64,000 nucleotides of DNA from CAZNXJ01 sp964577115 (GCA_964577115.1 CAZNXJ010000012.1:1-64000), one strand, 5' to 3'. Positions 1 to 9,876 are shown, numbered from the stretch's first letter. The notes: generated by a model from the sequence alone, not told the origin. Translations and numbers: made by a program.

Positions 1-145
1 CTCCAAACGCTAAAACCACGACACGTTTGGAAACGCCCTCGCGCGCCGCCGCCGGCGGTGATGTGTTTGCGGTTGGAAAATATCGCGGGGAATGGGTATC
101 CTGGCGGCACAAGTCCGCTGCGATGATGACACGAGGTAACTGCTC

Positions 146-1528
146 ATGAGGACAAGCCATTCCCGGACTCCATGGGGCCTGCGTTGCGAGGGAACCCTCC
201 CGCGCCGGGCAATGTTGAAGCTCGGTTTCTCCGCCTTGGGCGGGCTGACGTTGCCCGACATGCTGCGTCGTCAACATGCGGGGGCGGCGGATGCGCCGTC
301 GAAGCCAACCAATGACAAGGCCATCATCGTGCTGTGGCTTTGGGGCGGACCGAGCCACATGGAGACGTTCGATCTGAAGCCGGATGCGCCGAGCGAGTAT
401 CGGGGCGAATTCCGGCCCATTCGAACGAATGTGCCGGGGTTGGACATCAGCGAATATCTGCCGCGGTTGGCCAAACAGGCCGACAAGCTGGCCATTATCC
501 GCTCGTTGCATCACGACAGCCCCGGGCACGTCAACAGCACGCATACGATGCTAACGGGCTATCCAGGAGATCCGGTCGAGGCGCCACCGTTTGCCGCCAA
601 ATACCCGGATCTATGGGCCGTAACGAGCCGTGTTGCGGGCGAGCGACGGGAGGGTGTCCCGCCGCACGTGGCAATGCCGCTCATCCGGTACTTCAGCCCG
701 GGATACTTTGGCCCCGGTTACGAGCCGTTTCTGGCTCCGGGCGATCCCAGCACGCCGAACTACTCCGTGCCCAATCTGTCGCTCGACGATGCGGCTCGGG
801 GCCGCATTGGCGAACGGATGGATCTTTTGAAGCAGTTTGATGGATTCCGCCGAGCGGTCGACAACACGGCCGCGATGCAGTCACTGGACACATTTCATCA
901 GAAGGCGGCAACGCTGCTCACGCGAAGCGCCGTTCGCGAGGCGTTTGATCTCGAAAAGGAATCGCCGGAAACGCGTGATCGGTACGGTCGCCACATGGTG
1001 GGCCAGCAATGCCTGCTCGCTCGGCGCCTTGTCGAGGCCGGCGTGCGCCTGGTCACGATCGACTTCCCGTGTGTGCCCGGTCAGAAGGCGTTCAGCTGGG
1101 ACGATCATGCGAGCGTGTGGAACATTTTCGAAGAGATGAAGATTCGGCTTCCGGTGCTCGATCAAGTCGCCTCGGCGCTGATCGAAGACTTGTACGCGCG
1201 CGGTCTCGATCAGGATGTGCTGTTCGCCGTGATGGGCGAGATGTCCCACACTCCGCGGTTAAGCAATTACAAGGGCCAGCCGGGGCGCGAGCACTGGGCG
1301 CAGACCATGTCGGTGATGCTCTCCGGCGGCGGCATGCGCATGGGCCAGGCGGTCGGCGCCACGAACGTCAAAGGGGATGAACCGGTACATCGGCCTTTAA
1401 CGCCCAACGATCTGCTGGCCACGATCTACCGCTTCCTCGACATCCCGCTCGACTTGCAGTTCCCCGACCACCGTGGCCGCCCCACGCCGCTTCTGCCTCA
1501 CGGTGAAGTGATTTCCGAGCTCCTCTGA
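146..1528 (+). CDS. DUF1501 domain-containing protein
   Basis: The 460-residue protein has the layout of planctomycete DUF1501 proteins, which belong to the alkaline-phosphatase/sulfatase-like fold; their biochemical role is not established. The N-terminus carries an arginine-rich stretch followed by a hydrophobic segment (LPRRAMLKLGFSALGG, about residues 19-34), resembling a Tat-type signal. Family motifs visible are WLWGGPSHMETFDLKP (about 63-78), the SLHHDSPGHVNSTHTMLTGY block and the late MGEMSHTPR block. The start at 146 is supported by GAGGTAAC about 8 bases upstream. A second, more divergent DUF1501 gene lies at 47769-49121. The family call is firm, the function is unknown. Confidence 0.9.
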   Translation: MRTSHSRTPWGLRCEGTLPRRAMLKLGFSALGGLTLPDMLRRQHAGAADAPSKPTNDKAIIVLWLWGGPSHMETFDLKPDAPSEYRGEFRPIRTNVPGLDISEYLPRLAKQADKLAIIRSLHHDSPGHVNSTHTMLTGYPGDPVEAPPFAAKYPDLWAVTSRVAGERREGVPPHVAMPLIRYFSPGYFGPGYEPFLAPGDPSTPNYSVPNLSLDDAARGRIGERMDLLKQFDGFRRAVDNTAAMQSLDTFHQKAATLLTRSAVREAFDLEKESPETRDRYGRHMVGQQCLLARRLVEAGVRLVTIDFPCVPGQKAFSWDDHASVWNIFEEMKIRLPVLDQVASALIEDLYARGLDQDVLFAVMGEMSHTPRLSNYKGQPGREHWAQTMSVMLSGGGMRMGQAVGATNVKGDEPVHRPLTPNDLLATIYRFLDIPLDLQFPDHRGRPTPLLPHGEVISELL

Positions 1529-1783
1529 GCCACGTTGCGCGAATCACGCCGCCGCGAAATGCCGCGGCGACGCGTTCCAAGCGGCGCTACCGGCAGCGCG
1601 TGTCACCGCGGCCCGGAGAGGTGCGCAGAGCTGGATGAAAGAGAGCCATCAAGAAGGATGAAAGTTTACGGGCGCCGCCCCCCTCACTTCCTCCTTGTCC
1701 GTCTTCCTACAACTTGTCCATCCGCGTGGTGCAGCAGCGCCGCCGCGCGTGACTGCTCGGATTATTCCCTTCACTTGGCGTCG

Positions 1784-2353
1784 TCACAGAGTGATTGCGG
1801 CGAAGACGCTGGCGATGAGCACGACGACCAGAACGATCAGCGCGGCCCACACAATCCACGACGTTCGGTAGCGAACGTGAGGTGTGGCGGCAATGACTGA
1901 CTTGTACGGCTCCGAGAAGATCGTCTGCCCCTTTTTCGACAAGAGCAGGTAGAGAATGTAGATGCTGACGAGCGTGCCGATAGGCAGGTCTAGCAGTCCC
2001 AAAAGCGAGCTGCCTGCGGCAGCGTACCGCGCCCAAGGCTGGAAGGATCGAAGCCCGCGCCCAACGAAAAACTGAAAGACGCAAAAGGTAAGCGCGAGAA
2101 TTACTATCCACGATGGGGCGTTCCCGAATTGTTCGCCAGCGAGAAGCCCGAAAAGTAGGGCGATGCCAACGAGCCCCAGGATGATGCTGCCGAGGTAATA
2201 GAGCGCCCCGATTGCCTTGATGGACGCTTCGTGCTTGATGTGGTGCTGGCGTATGCGCTCGTACTCTTCCTGTTCCGCTGAGGCGATCGGAGGGGAATGA
2301 TCGTCGACCAGCGAAGCTGCGTAGGGATTCTCGTAAAAGTTGGGATCTGCCAC
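1784..2353 (-). CDS. Small multi-pass membrane protein, NPYAAS type
   Basis: The 189-residue protein begins with a soluble Pro/Asn-rich leader containing ENPYAAS, a motif often seen at the start of small planctomycete membrane proteins. Four hydrophobic segments follow (about residues 48-72, 80-98, 107-138 and 165-188). It starts with GTG at 2353 behind a GGGGG stretch. No enzymatic motif is visible, so only a membrane location can be inferred. It is flanked by intergenic regions on both sides and shows no operon partner. Confidence 0.75.
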   Translation of the reverse strand: MADPNFYENPYAASLVDDHSPPIASAEQEEYERIRQHHIKHEASIKAIGALYYLGSIILGLVGIALLFGLLAGEQFGNAPSWIVILALTFCVFQFFVGRGLRSFQPWARYAAAGSSLLGLLDLPIGTLVSIYILYLLLSKKGQTIFSEPYKSVIAATPHVRYRTSWIVWAALIVLVVVLIASVFAAITL

Positions 2354-2704
2354 GGACAGCCCCCTTCACGCTAGCGCTAAACCATCACCAAGTGACTGGT
2401 AGTTTAACGCATACAACCAATGGGTGGAAGGTTTTTGGGCTTTCGATCCGGGAGGGCTTGCCCAGCCTGGCTATCAATGGCGTTGGAAGTCGAACCGGCC
2501 GCTGGCGGTGACCGACGACCGGAACTTCATGCACCCCTCATTCCAAGTGCTGGACCTCTCCACCGCAGGCCGCGGACGAACAGCGCGTTTGAACTTGCTT
2601 CTCCGTCTTCATGCCATCCGAGACCATATTGTGCACGTCGTTGAACATGCCATCTCATTCGATGGGCAGACGCGGAGCGATCGGCAACTACCGGGGAGCA
2701 TCGC
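2354..2704. other. Intergenic stretch, no gene seen
   Basis: This 351-base gap lies between two minus-strand genes. Short open frames exist on the plus strand, but none has a recognisable protein or a good ribosome-binding site. It may hold the promoter for the 1784-2353 gene. Confidence 0.4.
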
Positions 2705-3778
2705 TTAACGCCCAGCGTCGAGGAGTTGTATGCGCACGAGCAGGCGGGCAGCGAGCTGTTGCTGCACGGCGTGCTCGACGGCCATCAGCGGGACGGACGG
2801 CTGCCGATTGTACTGGCGCAGGCTTTCGGCCGAGAGGCCCAAGGTAATCTGGATCTCCTGCGGCCCTAGTTCCAAAGCGTCGGCACGCTGCACGGCGATG
2901 CCGGTGCGGGTCGAGAATTCCTGCGCTGCGATTTGCGCGGCATGTCGTAGGAAAAACTCGCGGCTGGCGGTACTTAACTCGGTTCCATCGACCAGCCCGG
3001 TGTGTTTGTGCTCGGGAACATCAAGCAGCGGCTTGAAGACCATCGAACCGTTTTCGAATACGAGGCCGTAGATCGGCTCGGTATAGCACGTGTGGCATTC
3101 CACTCCGCCGGATTCAATAGGGCAGGGGGCGTAAGGCATGAATCCAACGTAGCGAAATCCGTACAGCCGTTTGGTTCCGTCGCGGTTCATAGACACAACG
3201 GATTCATAGAGCCCCAGCGGAACGTTCGTTGCCGGAACCACCATGCGCTGGGCACCGCCGTTGGGACCCGCCGTCAACGCCGGCATGGCAGCATCAACCA
3301 GCTCGCCCACCGCCCGCACGCTTTCGTCAAACTGCGAGTCCACATCGACGTTTAGTGCCGTCAGGTTCCAACCCTGTGCGAGCTGAATCTGTGTCTCGTT
3401 CGTGCCAAGCCCGGAACGCACATGGATGGAATACTCTTCCGAAAAATCGGGCAAGTACTCGATGCTCAGCTCCACCATGCCTGGTACGGGCGTCGAATCC
3501 TTGGCAATTAATGGGCGTACGAACAGATACGGTTTCGGTCGGTAGTATCGCACTCCTTTGTCGTGCGGACCAGGGTTCTTCACGACAGTTGTCCGGGGCA
3601 AACAGCCCGTTTGCAGCATAGCGACCACGACCAACAGGACGATGGACCATCGCGCCACTGGCGCGATGCCGCTGGTTTCGACCGGTGCCGTACTCCGGCC
3701 ATCCGTTGTTCCGTCGAGCGGCCGGTGTTCATGTGTCGAGACGGTGCAGCGTTCGCCTTCGGCTCGGAATGTCTTCAT
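2705..3778 (-). CDS. Putative lipoprotein of unknown function
   Basis: The 357-residue product has a 40-residue hydrophilic leader, then a hydrophobic stretch ending in a possible lipobox (VAMLQTGC, Cys about residue 59), so it is probably secreted and lipidated. A GTG codon at 3658 (VARWSIVLL) would give a conventional lipoprotein signal, so the true start may be there rather than at the ATG at 3778. The mature part has no domain I recognise; a CPIESGGVECHTC stretch contains three closely spaced cysteines. It is divergent from the protease-like gene at 3955. Confidence 0.7.
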   Translation of the reverse strand: MKTFRAEGERCTVSTHEHRPLDGTTDGRSTAPVETSGIAPVARWSIVLLVVVAMLQTGCLPRTTVVKNPGPHDKGVRYYRPKPYLFVRPLIAKDSTPVPGMVELSIEYLPDFSEEYSIHVRSGLGTNETQIQLAQGWNLTALNVDVDSQFDESVRAVGELVDAAMPALTAGPNGGAQRMVVPATNVPLGLYESVVSMNRDGTKRLYGFRYVGFMPYAPCPIESGGVECHTCYTEPIYGLVFENGSMVFKPLLDVPEHKHTGLVDGTELSTASREFFLRHAAQIAAQEFSTRTGIAVQRADALELGPQEIQITLGLSAESLRQYNRQPSVPLMAVEHAVQQQLAARLLVRIQLLDAGR

Positions 3779-3954
3779 CGTTCGCCATGCGCCCTAGCTT
3801 CGGGTTTTTATTCGCATCCCCGCCGCGGCGGATTACCATCTTTCCTATTAGGGGAGATCGGCTGCGGATCGCAGGAGACTTAACGCGTTTAGGGAGGATA
3901 CGGACTCCCCAGAGTATTCGCGTGGCGCCGCCTATCCCACGAATGCGATTTCGC

Positions 3955-4929
3955 ATGGCACGATTCACTTCGGACGAACTGCGGCGGATTCAAGCGACAT
4001 TACGGCGACGCTTTGCGATTCGCCGCCGCGCCGATGTGCTCGACGTCGGCTTCGGGCCGGGCTATCGCGCTGGCCGAGCCGACGCGGAACGTCCGTGGTG
4101 TGCGTGCTTTTATGTGCATCGCAAGCGCCGCCGATGTCCGGCGCACGAGCGTTTACCGCGGAGGGTGCGTTTTCGGGTGAAACGCGGCAGGCGATTCGAG
4201 CAGTTCACGGTACCGACGGATGTCATCGAATTGAACGGACCGTGCTTATCGGGGTGTGTGCTTTCGCATGCTTCGGGCGCTCCGGCAATGACCGGCCTGA
4301 TTGTCGCCTGGCGAGAGCGAGCGTCGTCGACACTGACCTGGGCGGTCATCACTGTCGGCCATGCGTTTCCCCGGTCGGTAAGCTTTCCCGAGCCGATGCC
4401 GCGCGTGGTGCTGCGCGGACAGCGCGGCGCACGAGTGGCGGGGCGGCTGCTGGCGCGGGCGCTGTCCGGCGGAGTGGATGCGGCGGTCGTCGAGGTACAG
4501 CGCTATGATCTCGTACGCAGCGGTATCATCACACCGCAGCAGAACACGCGTGGGCTGGTCATTCGTTCGGTTGATGAAATCAGCCGCGACGAGGGAGCAT
4601 TCGGAACCACGCACCCCGGCCAGGAGGTGTGGCCCTTTGTCGTGCGCGCTTACTTACCGACATGCTTGCTGTTCGTCCAACAGATAGGGCCGATTGATCA
4701 CGTCGTGCACGCACATCGGGCTCCGACCGGCGCATTCCGTCCTGGTACGTCGGGCAGCCTGTGGCGCGTCGCGTCACGGTCGGCGGCGATGCAGTTCGGT
4801 GGCCTGGAGTCTCGATTCGAGGAAGGCTTTGCGCAGGCGCTTGCTAGCGTGCTTCCCTGGGCGTCCGCCGCTGTGACTTCTCTGTACGACGTCATTGCGG
4901 GAAGCTTTCGGATCGTCGCCACAATCTGA
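3955..4929 (+). CDS. Trypsin-like serine protease domain protein, cytosolic
   Basis: Counting from the ATG at 3955 the product is 324 residues. It shows the order of a chymotrypsin-fold triad: His136 in TVGHAF, Asp175 in GVDAAVVEV and Ser266 in PGTSGSLW, followed by MQFGG as expected after the active serine. No signal peptide or membrane segment is visible, so it would act in the cytoplasm. The N-terminal 85 residues are very Arg-rich and unassigned. An in-frame ATG at 3943 is an alternative start; neither has a strong ribosome-binding site. The substrate is unknown. The assignment rests on motif spacing only. Confidence 0.6.
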   Translation: MARFTSDELRRIQATLRRRFAIRRRADVLDVGFGPGYRAGRADAERPWCACFYVHRKRRRCPAHERLPRRVRFRVKRGRRFEQFTVPTDVIELNGPCLSGCVLSHASGAPAMTGLIVAWRERASSTLTWAVITVGHAFPRSVSFPEPMPRVVLRGQRGARVAGRLLARALSGGVDAAVVEVQRYDLVRSGIITPQQNTRGLVIRSVDEISRDEGAFGTTHPGQEVWPFVVRAYLPTCLLFVQQIGPIDHVVHAHRAPTGAFRPGTSGSLWRVASRSAAMQFGGLESRFEEGFAQALASVLPWASAAVTSLYDVIAGSFRIVATI

Positions 4930-5338
4930 ACCCATGGCGTCGCCGGTTGTACCACATCGGACGCAGACATCGTTTGCACCGATCGTGGCTGAGATGCCGG
5001 ATTTCGTAAGGCGGAGCGATTCGGCGAAGCCTGCGGGCTCGTTATGCCGACTTTCAACGAGCGGCATCGCCTAGCGCGGCGGTGCGGCTCGAAGTCGTTT
5101 GCCGATCGGACTCGCTATACACGCTGCCCCGTATAGTCGGTCGCGATCTCGAGGGCGAGCGGCGTCGGTAGCTTTGCGTTGATTCTTGTCGAGGGCCCGC
5201 ATTGGCGTGCGCCTCGGGGTGGCCAGGAATGAAGAGATACCGTTTCGCTACAGACTCCTTGCTTCCCCCGCACGAGCTCGGGCCAGAGAGGGGATGTGAC
5301 GCAGTGCGTCGCGTCGGCCGAGCGAAGAGTTTGTAGTC
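4930..5338. other. Intergenic stretch, no gene seen
   Basis: This 409-base gap precedes the signalling module. I found no open frame with a credible product, no tRNA and no clear hairpin terminator. The promoter for the 5339 regulator is expected here but no strong -35/-10 pair was recognised. Confidence 0.4.
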
Positions 5339-6016
5339 ATGGTGAGTGTGCCGATTTGTTACATCGTCGATGCGGATCCGCTAGCGCGCGCGACGCTGCG
5401 CGACGTGGTCGCTGCGATGGAGGTAGAGATCGCCGAATTCGCCACTGTGGAGCAGTTCCTGGCCGAGTTTGATCCGCGCCGTCTCGGGTGCCTGGTCGTC
5501 GCGATGCACATGCCGGGTGAGTCGAGCCTTGACTTGCTGCGGCGCCTGAAGGAGCAACGAACTGAAATTGCGCCCATCGTGATCGGCCGATCGGCCACGG
5601 TCGCGGATGCGGTGCAGGCGATGAAGGCGGGAGCGGTGGACTTCCTCGAAAGGCCGTTCTCGACCTCGTTGCTTCGCAACAGCATTCAGCGGGCGCTCGC
5701 CCAGCAACAGCAGCAGCGCGCCAACCATCGTGCGGCTGAAATCCAGCAGCAGAAGGTCGGCAGCCTGACGGACGACGAACTCGCGGTCGTGTGGTTGACC
5801 GCCGCCGGAGACCCTGACAAACGAATCGCCGCGAAGTTGGACATCAGTACGCGCACCGTGCAGCTGCGCCGCGCCAGTGCCATGAAGAAGCTCAACGTGC
5901 AAAGTCGCGTCGACGTCGTGCGTCTTGTTGGCGCCACGCCGTCCGAATTCTGGACCCCGCACGCTCAGCGCCTTGCCAGCCGTTCCGCGTCGCGCCGCCC
6001 CCTCCCCGGAAAATGA
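5339..6016 (+). CDS. FixJ-family regulator with degenerate receiver
   Basis: The 225-residue protein has a FixJ-like receiver domain (about residues 5-120) and a LuxR-type helix-turn-helix (about 142-200, with RIAAKLDISTRTVQLRR). The receiver has lost its key residues: the phospho-acceptor Asp is Ala55 (LVVAMHMPG, where FixJ has LVLDVRMPG), the conserved Thr is Gly83 and the conserved Lys is Arg105. It therefore probably cannot be phosphorylated in the usual way and may be a constitutive or ligand-gated regulator. It sits 18 bases upstream of a hybrid kinase gene, suggesting one operon. DNA targets are unknown. Confidence 0.85.
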   Translation: MVSVPICYIVDADPLARATLRDVVAAMEVEIAEFATVEQFLAEFDPRRLGCLVVAMHMPGESSLDLLRRLKEQRTEIAPIVIGRSATVADAVQAMKAGAVDFLERPFSTSLLRNSIQRALAQQQQQRANHRAAEIQQQKVGSLTDDELAVVWLTAAGDPDKRIAAKLDISTRTVQLRRASAMKKLNVQSRVDVVRLVGATPSEFWTPHAQRLASRSASRRPLPGK

Positions 6017-6034
6017 CCCACCACGAGGATAAGG

Positions 6035-8464
6035 ATGCCTGATTCGAAATTCGATGCCGGCCTGACGTCGCAAGCGAGCTATTCCCAAGGGCTGCCCGCC
6101 CACTTGTTAGCCGCGGTGTCTGCGGATCGTCGCGAGCTGGCCGAGATGCCAAGCGAACCGGTCTCGGCCTTCTTCGACGCGTATCCGGCACCGGTGGCGG
6201 TCCTGGACGACACGGGCAAGATCCTGGCGCTGAACGCCGCCTGGCAGCGGCTGGTGAGCACGAGCGGACAGCCTTGCGGCGGCGTCGGTACGAGCTACGT
6301 GATGGACTGCCAGTCGGACGATGCGATGCTCGGCCCCGAAGTGCCACGCGCCATCGCGGGCGTTCGCTCGGTGCTCGAAAAGACGCGCGAGACGTTCACG
6401 CTCGAATATCCCTGTCACGTCGGCGACCGAAATGCGCACTACATCATGCGAGTTGGCCGTCATCGAGTGGGGCAGCGCGAGTTTCTGGTTGTTGTTCACG
6501 ATGACATTACCTCGCGTCACCAGGCCGAAATCGCGTTGCATAGCGTCCAGTCGCATTTCGAATCGCTGCTAACGGCCTCGCGCGCCGCGATTTGGCAATG
6601 GGATCTCCAGGCAAACACGGTGTACTACTCGCCTGGCTACGAGTCCCTGCTCGGCTATGCGACCGGCGACCTGAGCCCGGACTTCGAAAGCTTCAAGCTG
6701 CAAGTACATCCGGACGATCGTCGTGCGATCTTCACGACGCTTTTTGAGCGACTCGACGATGTTGGCACGTGCGCCTGCAAGTGCCGCTTGCGAACGCGGG
6801 CCGGAGGTTATCTGCCCGTGCGCATGCATGCGGCGGCGATTTGCGATGCCGGCGGTACGCCGGTGCGCATTGCGGGCTCGCTGTATCCGACGCACGATGC
6901 ATCGCCGGACGTTTCGTCCCCGCAGCTGCGCCTCTACCAGAGGCTCGTTGATACGACGCGCCAGGCTTGCGTGGTCACGAATATCGACGGGCACGTGCTG
7001 CTTTGGAACCGCGGTGCCGAGGAACTTCTCGGCCCGACAGCGGACGAAGCGCGCGGGCAGCCGCTGGAGAAGATGCTTGGCGAAACTACCTGGTCGTGGT
7101 GCGAACCGCATTGGAAACGCGCGGCGGGAGGAACGCCGAGCGGACCGGTGGACGGCACGTGCCGGCCGCGCGGCCGGGATGCGATTGAGGTCAGTGTCGA
7201 CATCGCGCCGCTTACCGAACCCCAGTCGCCCCCGGAAGCCGTTGTGATGTGGTGGGCGGACCGTTCGGAACGCGAGCAGTGGCGGCAGCGCGTGCGTGAG
7301 CGCGATCGGCAACTTCAGTACCAGCAGAAGCTGCTGACACTCGGCGACGTGGCCGGCACGCTCGCTCACGAGTTCAACAACTTGTTACAAGCCATCCAAG
7401 GCTTCGTCTTGCTGGCGATGGACGGGCTCGAACCGACCGACCGCCGCGCGGAAGACCTGAAGCTTGTGCTCAGCGCCACGGATCGCGCTGCCGCGTTCAG
7501 CCGCCAGCTGCTCGGCTTCAGCCGGCGCGACGATCATCGCCGCGTTCGCGTTGACTTGAACCAGTTGGTCACCGACCTCGCGCAGTGGTTACGGCCTTTG
7601 CTCGGTGAATTGATCGACTTTGAACTTCAGCTACAGCCGGGGCTTGAGCCCATCATCGGCGACTCGGGCGCCTTGCAGCAGGTGCTGACGAACCTCTGCA
7701 TCAACGCTCGCGACGCCATGCCGCGCGGCGGTCGAGTGACACTCGAAACGCGGCGTGTCCGGCTTACCGGCACCGAAGCGGCGCCGCGGCAGGTTGCTCC
7801 GGGGTGGTTCGCATGCCTGACCGTCCGGGACACGGGCAAGGGCATTCCGGAGGAACTGCGGGAGAAGATCTTCGAGCCGTTTTTCACGACGAAACCCGCC
7901 GGACGCGGCACCGGGCTGGGCCTGCCGCTCGTGCGGGAAATCCTCCAGGAACATCGCGGCTTTGTGAGCTGCGAGAGCGGCCCCGACAGGGGAACCGCCA
8001 TGCAGCTGTACTTCCCGCTCGCACCGATCGGCGAGTCGCGCAGTGCGGTTACGGCCGAGCTGCCCGATGGCGAACGCTCGGCACTTACCGTGCTCGTCGC
8101 CGACGACGACACTACGCTCCGGCAACTCGCCCAGCGCACGCTCGAAAAAGCCGGCTACGAAGTGCTGCTCGCCGCCGATGGTGGTGAAGTGATTCAGATG
8201 TTCCAGCGCGAACAGCACCGCGTCGATGTGGTGCTGCTCGATGTGGTCATGCCCGATAAATCGGGCCAGGAAGTGTATCAGTCGCTGCGTGCTCTGCGAC
8301 ATGATATTCCGGTGGTCTTGTGGACGGGCTATCATCCCGAACTGGGCTACGCGGATTTCGCCGACCAGCACAATCTCATCGTGCTCCAGAAGCCATTCGA
8401 TGCAGTGACTCTGCTGCATGCCATCCAGGCGGCGTACCGCGAGGGCAGTTCGCGCGTCAACTGA
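6035..8464 (+). CDS. Hybrid sensor histidine kinase with three PAS domains
   Basis: The 809-residue protein has no clear membrane segment, so it is likely a soluble sensor. It contains three PAS-like regions (about residues 45-160, 180-285 and 300-410), a dimerisation/phospho-acceptor helix with His445 in LAHEFNNLL, an ATPase domain with N box (NLCINARDAM), G1 (DTGKGIP) and G2 (GTGLGL), and a C-terminal receiver with Asp736 in VVLLDVVMPDKSG and a conserved QKPF lysine. All catalytic residues look intact. It is 18 bases downstream of the degenerate FixJ-like regulator and upstream of an HD-GYP regulator, which could receive phosphate from it. The PAS ligand is not evident. Confidence 0.93.
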   Translation: MPDSKFDAGLTSQASYSQGLPAHLLAAVSADRRELAEMPSEPVSAFFDAYPAPVAVLDDTGKILALNAAWQRLVSTSGQPCGGVGTSYVMDCQSDDAMLGPEVPRAIAGVRSVLEKTRETFTLEYPCHVGDRNAHYIMRVGRHRVGQREFLVVVHDDITSRHQAEIALHSVQSHFESLLTASRAAIWQWDLQANTVYYSPGYESLLGYATGDLSPDFESFKLQVHPDDRRAIFTTLFERLDDVGTCACKCRLRTRAGGYLPVRMHAAAICDAGGTPVRIAGSLYPTHDASPDVSSPQLRLYQRLVDTTRQACVVTNIDGHVLLWNRGAEELLGPTADEARGQPLEKMLGETTWSWCEPHWKRAAGGTPSGPVDGTCRPRGRDAIEVSVDIAPLTEPQSPPEAVVMWWADRSEREQWRQRVRERDRQLQYQQKLLTLGDVAGTLAHEFNNLLQAIQGFVLLAMDGLEPTDRRAEDLKLVLSATDRAAAFSRQLLGFSRRDDHRRVRVDLNQLVTDLAQWLRPLLGELIDFELQLQPGLEPIIGDSGALQQVLTNLCINARDAMPRGGRVTLETRRVRLTGTEAAPRQVAPGWFACLTVRDTGKGIPEELREKIFEPFFTTKPAGRGTGLGLPLVREILQEHRGFVSCESGPDRGTAMQLYFPLAPIGESRSAVTAELPDGERSALTVLVADDDTTLRQLAQRTLEKAGYEVLLAADGGEVIQMFQREQHRVDVVLLDVVMPDKSGQEVYQSLRALRHDIPVVLWTGYHPELGYADFADQHNLIVLQKPFDAVTLLHAIQAAYREGSSRVN

Positions 8465-8730
8465 TGCGCCTGCTATTTCGCGAGCCTGGCCGATAGGCAC
8501 GTCCCGTTTCGGGGCGTGCACCGGGGGGGCGAGATCCTGATGTGACGAATTTGCGGACAACGTCCGCACCACCGGCATGGCCTGTTGCGCGGTGGCGCAA
8601 TTGCTACCACCGCACGCGGTTCCTTGGAGCCACCGTCGTGTTTGCGCGCGATGGTACATCTGAAGGCCGGTGGAGTGCTCGCTGCCAGCCGACTCGGATC
8701 GGGTTGCCTGTAAACTGCAAGGACTACCGC

Positions 8731-9876
8731 ATGAACTCGCCGCTCCCGACGAATCCTACCAGCGATCCCCTGGAGGACGTGCTCGTCGTTGACGACGATC
8801 CAATTGTCTGCGAAATGGTCGCGCAGTGGCTTGCCAGCGAACGTATCCTGGCGGTGACGGTCGAGAGCGTGCGGGCAGCCCGCCGCGAGCTCGGGGAACG
8901 AAATTTCGCCGTCATTGTGACGGATATCTGCATGCCCGATGAAACGGGCCTGCAATTGTTGGATTACCTGCGCCAGATCCGCTGCGAAAGCCAGGTCGTG
9001 GTGGCCACGGGGCGCAGCGATGCCGATACCGCCATCCAAGCGCTCACGCGCGGCGCTCATGGTTACTTGATCAAACCGTTTGAACGCGCTGAGCTCATCA
9101 AGCACGTGCGCCGAGCGATGGCGCAGCATCAATTGGTAGTGGAACATCGCCGCTACACACAGCAGCTCGAACAACTCGTTCGTGAACAGACCGCCCACGT
9201 GCGCATGGCGCATGAAGAAACCATTCACCGGCTGGTCACCGCTTCGCTGATGCGCGACGAAGAAACCGGTGCGCACATCCGCCGCACCGGATTGTTTTCG
9301 GAAGCGCTCGCCCGCGCCGCCGGGTGGAGCGAAGATCGGGTCGAGGCCATTCGGCTCGCAGCGCCGATGCATGACGTCGGCAAAATCGGGATTCCCGACG
9401 AGATCCTGCGCAAACCGGGGCCGCTCAACGCGCGCGAATTCGACGTGATGAAACGCCACACGGAAATCGGCGCGCGGATGCTCGCCGGGTCGAACTGGCC
9501 TGTCTTGGAACTCGCCCACGAGATCGCGCTGTGCCACCATGAACGCTGGGATGGTTATGGCTACCCGCGCGGTCTGTCCGGCCTGGAGATCCCAGAAAGC
9601 GCGCGGATCGTCATGATCGCCGACGTCTATGACGCGCTGACACACGATCGCATCTACCGGCCCGCGCTGCCTCGCCATGAGGCGCTCGCGATGCTCGAGA
9701 GCGAACGAGGCCGGCAGTTTGAACCTCGCTTGCTCGACCTGTTCCTGTCCATCCTGCCGACGATCGAACAGATCTCGGCGGAGAATCCCGACGAACTGGT
9801 CGTGCAGGCGCCGTTTGCCGACAGCGGCCTCTGGAACCCCACCAGCCTCCCTCCGTGCGCGCTCGGCGTGCGCTAA
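8731..9876 (+). CDS. Response regulator with HD-GYP domain
   Basis: The 381-residue product has an intact receiver (acidic pocket DDD 21-23, phospho-acceptor Asp65 in VTDICMPDETG, Lys115 in LIKPFE), a coiled linker (about 128-165) and an HD-GYP domain with HD at 214-215 (MHDVGKIGIPDEIL) and HHERWDGYGYP at 269-279. HD-GYP proteins of this type hydrolyse cyclic di-GMP, so the expected role is phosphorylation-dependent lowering of that messenger. The ATG at 8731 is chosen because an AGGA element lies just upstream and the preceding in-frame sequence is not receiver-like. It is probably the output partner of the kinase at 6035. Confidence 0.92.
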   Translation: MNSPLPTNPTSDPLEDVLVVDDDPIVCEMVAQWLASERILAVTVESVRAARRELGERNFAVIVTDICMPDETGLQLLDYLRQIRCESQVVVATGRSDADTAIQALTRGAHGYLIKPFERAELIKHVRRAMAQHQLVVEHRRYTQQLEQLVREQTAHVRMAHEETIHRLVTASLMRDEETGAHIRRTGLFSEALARAAGWSEDRVEAIRLAAPMHDVGKIGIPDEILRKPGPLNAREFDVMKRHTEIGARMLAGSNWPVLELAHEIALCHHERWDGYGYPRGLSGLEIPESARIVMIADVYDALTHDRIYRPALPRHEALAMLESERGRQFEPRLLDLFLSILPTIEQISAENPDELVVQAPFADSGLWNPTSLPPCALGVR

